This document shows positions 58,605-64,000 of a stretch of 64,000 nt of DNA, in pieces. Position 1 is the stretch's first letter. Each line of letters begins with the position of its first letter. Position numbers and translations under genes: made by a program. The DNA is from Oricola thermophila (GTDB taxonomy: Bacteria > Pseudomonadota > Alphaproteobacteria > Rhizobiales > Rhizobiaceae), in NCBI RefSeq assembly GCF_013358405.1, contig NZ_CP054836.1:3472001-3536000 (forward strand), given 5' to 3'. The notes under the pieces were generated by a model. It saw only the letters and a program-made list of their open reading frames with translations. It was not told where the DNA came from and did no database searches.

Positions 58605-59540
58605 ATGGGCGGCGAGCAACATACCCTCATATTCAGGGTCGACGGCGTCGAACACGAGATCGCGCTTGACCATTCCCGGTGCCCACGCACCTTGGCAAAG
58701 GTAATCGAGGCGCTGCCCGCGCGTGTCGACATTCATTGCGCCAAGATCGCCGGCAGTCACATCATGTGGCCGGTACCCTTCATCGAGGGGGTGGAGGAGG
58801 CATCCGACGTGCTCGACATGCCGGCTGGTTCGTTCTTCTTCTGGCCAGAGCGCCAGTACCTTGAAATCACCTATGCACCACTCCAGGCAGAAACTGCGGC
58901 GGTCAACTACCTCGGCAAGCTGCGCGGCGATGTCGAATGGCTGCGCGACTACGCCGAGCGCCAGCGTCGCGGGCACGGCGGGGAAATTTTCACTGCGGAT
59001 GTCTATCTGAAGGGGGGGGCGCGTCCGGCCGAGCCTGATGCCGCGGCGTACGTGGAAACCGAAATCGCAGCCGGCTCTCCCGCGCTAAAACAGGTCAGGG
59101 CGGCGCGTCTCGACGCCTGGGCCGGTGAAACAGCGGACGTGCGCGCACTGCTGGCGCGGCGCGGTCTCAATATTCCGTTCGGGCCTCTCGTCATGGCCGA
59201 AGGAGAATTGCGCAAGGCGCATGAATTGCTCTGGCGACTGTGGAATGCGGGCGAAAGCCTGAGCGATGCACAGAAGTGCGACATAGCGCGGTTCACCATC
59301 GAGGCGGCGATCACTCGCGTCGGCGGTTTTTGTCACATGAACGACACCGCCGCGATCCTTGAAAAACTCATCGAATGTTTCGACGGCGCCGATCCGGTCG
59401 CGGACGTACTTGCCGAAGGTGTTCTCTTCACCGGCCGCGTCGCCGCGTGGCTCGATCTCTACATCCAGTGGTGGCCATTCAACGAGGTCACGCTGGATAC
59501 CCTTGGGAAGACAGACTCGTTGCGAAAGGCATACCAATGA
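58605..59540 (+). CDS. DUF3830-like (cyclophilin-like) domain with unknown C-terminal domain
   Basis: Residues 1-105 resemble DUF3830 cyclophilin-like proteins (CPRTLAKVIEALPARVDIHCAK, then MPAGSFFFWPERQYLEITYA). The rest, to residue 311, is helical and unassigned (LRGDVEWLRDYAERQRRG; RLDAWAGETADVRALLARRG; AEGELRKAHELLWRLW). DUF3830 proteins are usually about 150 residues, so this is a fusion. It overlaps the RidA gene by 4 bases and follows the SDR after 6, so it belongs to that operon. Function unknown. Confidence 0.7.
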   Translation: MGGEQHTLIFRVDGVEHEIALDHSRCPRTLAKVIEALPARVDIHCAKIAGSHIMWPVPFIEGVEEASDVLDMPAGSFFFWPERQYLEITYAPLQAETAAVNYLGKLRGDVEWLRDYAERQRRGHGGEIFTADVYLKGGARPAEPDAAAYVETEIAAGSPALKQVRAARLDAWAGETADVRALLARRGLNIPFGPLVMAEGELRKAHELLWRLWNAGESLSDAQKCDIARFTIEAAITRVGGFCHMNDTAAILEKLIECFDGADPVADVLAEGVLFTGRVAAWLDLYIQWWPFNEVTLDTLGKTDSLRKAYQ

Positions 59541-59932
59541 CTGCAAAGCGCCAGAACATTTCCTCCGGTTCGAAGTTCGAGGAGGCCTACGGCTATTCCC
59601 GTGCGGTGAAGGTTGGCGACACCGTCTTCATCTCCGGTACGATAGGCATGGACTTCGCCACCGGCGAAATGTCCGCTGACCCGGTCGAGCAGCTTCGCCA
59701 AGTCATCAAGAACATCGAGCCGGCGCTCGAGAAAGCGGGCGGCTCGCTCAAGGACGTGGTCCAGATCACAACATATGTAACGGAGCCGGAGGTGTTTACT
59801 GCCATCGGTCCGGAACTGGGCAAGATCTTCGGCGACATCCGCCCGACAAATGCCGCCCTCGTGGTTGCCTTCCCGGTGCCGGACGTGAAGGTGGAAATCT
59901 CGGCCACCGCCGTTATCGGCTGCGGTAGCTGA
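59537..59932 (+). CDS. RidA family protein
   Basis: Small trimeric enamine/imine deaminase family, 131 residues: SGSKFEEAYGYSRAVKVGDTVFISGTIG-type N-terminus (about 10-37), KNIEPALEKAGGSLKDVVQITTYVT (about 62-86), and RPTNAALVV (about 105-113). The usual catalytic Arg corresponds to the RPTNA arginine. In a cluster with two flavin oxidases, it would hydrolyse the reactive imines they release. Confidence 0.92.
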   Translation: MTAKRQNISSGSKFEEAYGYSRAVKVGDTVFISGTIGMDFATGEMSADPVEQLRQVIKNIEPALEKAGGSLKDVVQITTYVTEPEVFTAIGPELGKIFGDIRPTNAALVVAFPVPDVKVEISATAVIGCGS

Positions 59933-59935
59933 TCG

Positions 59936-60487
59936 ATGGCGGACGGCAGCGAGGTCATCCACCGCGAGATCGTCTACCGGATCGTTCCGCTGGACGAGTG
60001 TCTCGGCCTTGCCGAGTCACTCGCCCTCGCCGGCAAGCGATGGCATTCGCATGTCCTTTCACCGGGCTGCGATTTCAATCCGCGGCCCGATCGATATGCC
60101 CTGGTGATCGAGGACGACACCGACGATGTGACATATCTCGCCTATTCCCACGGTTTTCCCGAGGTCGACAAGGAATTGGTGAAGATGCTCCATGGCGATG
60201 ATATTCTCGACGCTTCGGCAACTTCGGGCGGCGATAATCCGGAGGTTGCCGCCTCGACACTGTTGCCGCGCTTGCGCGAAATTGACGCCGCAGGAGCCAA
60301 TTGGCACCACCACATGCATTTTCCCGATTGCACCTTCAATCCGCATCCGGGCAAATGGTCGATCTCGGTGGAGGACGGCGCGGGAAACGCATTCTCGGAA
60401 GTATACGATGACGAACCCGTGGACGTCCTGCGTGAAGTCGAGGTGATCTACTTCCGCAGGCTCGACGAGAAAAACGCTGCCGGCTGA
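59936..60487 (+). CDS. uncharacterised protein with a duplicated WHxH...CxFNPxP domain
   Basis: I do not recognise the family. The 183-residue protein consists of two similar halves, each with the same motif: WHSHVLSPGCDFNPRP (about 35-50) and WHHHMHFPDCTFNPHP (about 122-137), followed by a hydrophobic/acidic strand (YALVIEDDTDD; WSISVEDGAGN). The repeated His-x-His...Cys pattern could bind a metal. It begins 4 bases after RidA and ends before the flavin oxidase gene, so it is part of the operon. Confidence 0.65.
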   Translation: MADGSEVIHREIVYRIVPLDECLGLAESLALAGKRWHSHVLSPGCDFNPRPDRYALVIEDDTDDVTYLAYSHGFPEVDKELVKMLHGDDILDASATSGGDNPEVAASTLLPRLREIDAAGANWHHHMHFPDCTFNPHPGKWSISVEDGAGNAFSEVYDDEPVDVLREVEVIYFRRLDEKNAAG

Positions 60488-60573
60488 GGTCGTCGGCAAC
60501 ATGGCATACAGTCAGAGAATCGATCGTGCCGGGCAGCGACACGCCCTGGCGCCGATATTGGAGAGGCCCGGTC

Positions 60574-61899
60574 ATGGGATCAGCCACAAGTCGCGTGGAT
60601 GTTGAAATGCAGGGTGTCCTGTGGGCGAGGACGTCGAGGGAAGTGCGTGTGGATGCGCCCGCGCTCGAGGCAGACGCCGATGTGGACCTGGTCGTGGTCG
60701 GCGCCGGTTTTGCTGGACTGTCCATCGCACTGCACGCCGCGAAGGCCGGCCTTTCTGTCCGCGTGCTTGAGGCGGGGATCGTCGGTGTTGGCGCGTCCGG
60801 GCGCAATGGCGGATACGCCGTTCCCCATTTTCCCGGCGCCTTGCGCCCCAGCCAGGTTGAAAAGCTGCTCGGACCGAAGAAGGGGCGCAAGCTGGTTTCG
60901 CTCGTCGCCGAAGGCCCAGGCCGGATGCTCGAGCAGATCCGCGAATACGACATTGCCTGCGATGCATCGCAATCCGGTTGGGCCCAGCCTGCACACTCGC
61001 GAAAGGCCCTCGCCAAGATCCGTGCCGTTCACGACGAGTGGAAGGCGCTTGGCGTTGTGGTGGAATGGATCGATGGTGCCGACGTGCAGCCAACGCTGGG
61101 CGCACACGGATATCTGGCGGCGTGGCGCAATCCCACCGGGACCACGGTGCAGCCCTACGCCCTTTGCCAGGGCCTTGCCCGTGCGGCAAGGAGCCATGGC
61201 GTGGTCATCAACGAGCGCAGTCCGGTCTCCAGAGTCCTGCGAGAGGACGGGCATCCTGTCGTCCATTGCAAAGGTCACCGGGTCACCGCGCGCCAGGTTG
61301 TAATCGCCACGAATGGCTATACCGACAACCTGACGCCGGGGCTGGAGAAAGCGGGCATCAACGTCCGACTGTATCACTGTGCCACCGAGCCGCTGCCACC
61401 GGAAATCCTGGACACGGTGCTGCCGCAGCGAACCTGCTTCACCGACCTGCGGAAGTCCGGCGGGTTCAGCCGTTGCGACGCGGACGGACGAATCATCTGC
61501 GGCGGCGCGGTTTTCTCGGTGCCCGGCGCGCAGGCCTACGGTCTCGCTCACGCCCGCAAGCGCCTCTACGAACTGTTCCCCCAGTTGCGTCCGCACGCCC
61601 CGAAGTTCGAGACCTACTGGGAGGGTTACTGCTCGATCACCGACAGTTACCTGCCGTCTTTCCAGGTGCTTGACCGGGATATCTACTCGCTGATCGGCTT
61701 TTCGACGCGGGGCGTCTCGCTGGCGCAGAATGTCGGCCGGGTCGTCGGCGAGTTCGCTGCCGGAAAATGCTCGCTTGACGATATCCCGTTAGAGGTTGTT
61801 CACGGCACCCGTGCGATCTCGATGCACGGAGTCAAGACACGGGTCGGCAGGCTCATTTTCCCGGCATACCAGGCGATGGACCGGTTCGGTCTTTCCTGA
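60574..61899 (+). CDS. FAD-dependent amine oxidase (gamma-glutamylputrescine oxidase-like)
   Basis: DAO-superfamily flavoprotein, 441 residues. FAD loop DLVVVGAGFAGLSIALHAA (about 38-56), GVGASGRNGGYAVPH (about 70-84) typical of the PuuB/ordL group, and C-terminal GFSTRGVSLAQNVGRVVGEF. Likely oxidises a secondary or primary amine to an imine. The start at 60574 has GGAGAGG seven bases upstream; a GTG at 60526 is possible. Last gene of module 3. Confidence 0.88.
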   Translation: MGSATSRVDVEMQGVLWARTSREVRVDAPALEADADVDLVVVGAGFAGLSIALHAAKAGLSVRVLEAGIVGVGASGRNGGYAVPHFPGALRPSQVEKLLGPKKGRKLVSLVAEGPGRMLEQIREYDIACDASQSGWAQPAHSRKALAKIRAVHDEWKALGVVVEWIDGADVQPTLGAHGYLAAWRNPTGTTVQPYALCQGLARAARSHGVVINERSPVSRVLREDGHPVVHCKGHRVTARQVVIATNGYTDNLTPGLEKAGINVRLYHCATEPLPPEILDTVLPQRTCFTDLRKSGGFSRCDADGRIICGGAVFSVPGAQAYGLAHARKRLYELFPQLRPHAPKFETYWEGYCSITDSYLPSFQVLDRDIYSLIGFSTRGVSLAQNVGRVVGEFAAGKCSLDDIPLEVVHGTRAISMHGVKTRVGRLIFPAYQAMDRFGLS

Positions 61900-62367
61900 A
61901 CCGGCGTGCCGGATTCCGGAAGCGGTTTTCGGGGGGGGGCATGGCATCCTGCCCGATCATCATATTGCCGGTTATCTTTGTGCTCGGCACGCTGACGACC
62001 GTAGTCTTCTTCATCATGCGTGCCGTGCCTCCTTGTCGCTGTGCTGACCGTGAACCGTCGGCGCACGCTGGCACCATGATCACCGCAGTCAGCGCGGTAG
62101 ACATGCTGACAGCGATCAAGGGGCGGACAACGGCATGACGGTCGTTCAGCAGGCGGTGTTCAGGTCGTGGCGATCTATTGTGAACAGCGCGAAGTCGACA
62201 TCCTGGGCGACCTCGCTATCGGCCCGTTCGACACATGGTGTCTGGTCGATTCCTTTTGCTCGCTGCAATTCTGACAGCATTTCAACACGCTGCAGGATGC
62301 TTCCCAGCAAGGCTTGCCGCATCATCCTATAGCAAACCTTGGAAAACTTTTCGCACCGCCCGCAACT
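61900..62367. other. gene-free stretch before the right integrase copy
   Basis: Contains a nine-G run (about 61931-61939), short overlapping frames without recognisable products (61941-62138 plus; 62146-62412 minus), and near-palindrome copy C at 62341-62355. No copy of the tRNA-Ser 3' end was found here. Confidence 0.6.
62341..62355 (+). repeat. near-palindrome GGAAAACTTTTCGCA, junction copy C
   Basis: Identical to copy B at 47251-47265; ends 12 bp before the right 238-bp repeat begins. Confidence 0.6.
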
Positions 62368-62605
62368 GCATTTTCGGTCGATTTCAGGCCCTGCCGCCCG
62401 TTTCGGGAGCATTTTGCCATAGCAGGAGATGTCGGTGTATCGCGCGGTGTATCGTCCCGTGTATCGCTTGGTGTATCGCGCAAGGAGGCCGACGACGGCA
62501 AATCGCGCCGTCGTGCGGGCCGGGGCCCCGGTCCTTACCTCGTGCGCTCAGGTTCCGTTTACATTTTCCAGATCAGGATACCGAAGGATCTCGGAGGCGG
62601 GCGCG
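62368..62605 (+). repeat. right copy of 238-bp direct repeat
   Basis: Matches 19574-19811 with offset 42,794; the only difference I see is A for G at 62421, which turns the integrase ATG into ATA. Upstream sequence is unrelated. The four GTGTATCG repeats recur at 62435, 62447, 62459 and 62471. Confidence 0.93.
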
Positions 62606-64000
62606 AGATCGCAAGGGGCGAGGACGGCAACCCGATCGTCAGGGAGAATGCCGACCTGATCGCACAACGCCATGCCGACAGGCTGATGACGACAGTGCCA
62701 CCGCAGCAGGAAACCGATGCCGCCGGGCCGCGGAAAACTTTTCCGCCGCAGCCAGAGCGTGTCAGTGCACCATCGGTTCCGGATGCCGGAAAGCTGTATT
62801 CGCACGACGATTATCACAAGGAAGCCATCGGCGTTCCCGGTCCCGCCCCGATGGTTGGTCCAGAGACAGGCGATGCGCACCCGAAGCCGGAAGCGGACCC
62901 GCTCGACGAAGACCGTCGTTTCGTGCCGAGGCCTGCATCCCGGCTTCCGCGTTTCAGCGAGGTCGCGGAAGCCTATTTCGCGTCCTGGGCCGTCCAGGCG
63001 GGCGAGAACAGCAAGGACATCCGCACGGCGCGGCGCAGGGCGGCGCTGTTTGCCGAGCTGATCGGCGATCATCCGATCGATACCTACAAGGCCGGGGACC
63101 TGCAGGCCTATGTGCGGCTGCTGCAGTTCTGGCCGGGCGACAACAACAAGCGCCCGGAGGGCAAGAGTGCGCGCGCGATCATCGGGGACAACCGGGATCT
63201 TCACCTGAAACCGATTTCGCTGAGTTCGCTGAAGAACGGCTATGTGTGGATCGTCCGGACTGTCGTTTCCCACGGCGCGCAGGAGCATGATTTCAGGAAT
63301 CCGTTCGACAAGGTCCGGCTTCACTATCCGCGCACGGCCGCGCGCCCGAAATCGTCCCAGCCGCTCAGTGCCGCGGCGATCTCGTCGATCTTCCGTACGG
63401 GCGTGGAGAGCGGGCTGCTCGACGAGGCCATGCTGCCCTTGCTGGGGCACCTGACGGGCCGCAGGCTCGGTCTTCTGGTCCACCTGACGGGCAACGACAT
63501 TCGCGAGAAATATCCGGGCGTCTGGGTCGCGGAGACGGACGGCATCGTCAAGCAGAATGGTGTCTGGAAGCGCGTGCCGTTCAAGACGGATGCCAGCACG
63601 GGCTTCTTCGTCCTGCATGGCTTCCTCAAGGAAATCGGCTTCATCGAATGGGCGAGAGCGCAGGGCGACAGGTTCCTGTTTGCCGAGCTCATGAAACTGA
63701 AGGACCCGAGCAAGAGCGCGTCGTCCTACATGCAGCGCCTGTTCCTGAGGGCCGGGATCGAGAAGGGGCGGCGCGAGGTCTTCCATTCGCTGCGTGCAGG
63801 AAACATCGAGGACATGCGCGACGCGAAGATCGATCCGCGCGATCGGCGGATGCAGGCGGGCCACACGGTCGGCACTGATGAGCACGACAATTACGGCTTC
63901 AAGGCGATCAGCGAAACCCGGGCGCGGGAGATGGTGCGCCTGCCGCTCAACCCCGAGATCGACTACTCGGTGTTTCGCGGACTGGATTTCGAGAAGATGG
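62419..64000 (+). pseudogene. second integrase copy, start lost and internally deleted, cut by window end
   Basis: Same recombinase as at 19625. The start position reads ATA. At 62598-62605 an 8-base CGGGCGCG joins what is separated by 327 bp in the left copy, removing 109 codons in frame. A linker of about 45 codons (62745-62880) differs strongly and is 12 bp shorter. From there to the window end the DNA is nearly identical and keeps R, H-x-x-R, H and Y of the catalytic pentad. The frame stays open, so an internal GTG/ATG or an upstream TTG (62314) could still yield protein; hence pseudogene is only probable. Confidence 0.75.

Noticed and set aside
61941..62138. 65-codon plus-strand ORF with a hydrophobic segment
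   Set aside because: No homology, poor start context, directly after a nine-G run; likely chance.

Overview
The window looks like chromosomal DNA of an alphaproteobacterium, most likely of the order Hyphomicrobiales (Rhizobiales, Mesorhizobium/Aminobacter-like). Grounds: the five-gene F1 ATP synthase cluster atpHAGDC stands apart from the F0 genes; the gene order rplU-rpmA...obgE-proB-proA-nadD-rsfS-rlmH-envC-ctpA-yibQ-rppH is the one I know from that order; and ribosomal protein L21 carries a long C-terminal extension seen in these bacteria. The species call is inference; no rRNA is present.

Bases 1-19.5 kb are ordinary core genome: atpHAGDC with a small membrane ORF before atpC (+), then a long mostly leftward block covering a GNAT enzyme, a racemase, RNA decapping, cell envelope proteases and regulators, ribosome maturation (rlmH, rsfS, obgE), NAD and proline synthesis, and the L21/L27 operon. 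A tRNA-Ser(CGA) at 19450-19539 closes this block.

From the tRNA on lies a genomic island of about 42.8 kb. A tyrosine recombinase gene starts 85 bp after the tRNA, and a second copy of the same gene begins at the far end (62.4 kb) and runs off the window. The second copy has lost its ATG (ATA) and carries an in-frame 327-bp deletion at an 8-bp microhomology. Between the copies are three catabolic/transport modules separated by gene-free stretches, each with a GAAAACTTTTC near-palindrome that also occurs inside the integrase genes.

Module 1 (21.7-32.8 kb): LuxR/MalT-type regulator, a peptide-type ABC importer with a fused double ATPase, a HyuA-type hydantoinase and two tandem DUF917 (S-methyl thiohydantoin desulfurase family) proteins, probably uptake and opening of hydantoin-like rings. 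Module 2 (33.3-47.0 kb): a second peptide-type importer, a C45 self-processing amidohydrolase/acyltransferase and a sigma-54 activator without a sensor domain, then an AtuA-family/DUF4387 pair, a DadA-like oxidase and a GC-rich glutaryl-CoA dehydrogenase/CoA-transferase pair. Two sigma-54 promoters here each have the same 15-bp inverted repeat 96-97 bp upstream, which points to a self-contained sigma-54 circuit. Module 3 (47.6-61.9 kb): an Aap-like amino acid importer, a GntR/FCD regulator, a ThDP-dependent 2-oxo acid/acetoin dehydrogenase (E1a, E1b, unusual E2-hydrolase), proC, an EamA exporter, an SDR, a DUF3830-like fusion, RidA, a duplicated-domain protein of unknown family and an FAD amine oxidase. 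Three transcription units of module 3 carry the same AT-rich operator, so it is probably one regulon of the local GntR protein, for breakdown of an amino or imino acid not identifiable from sequence.
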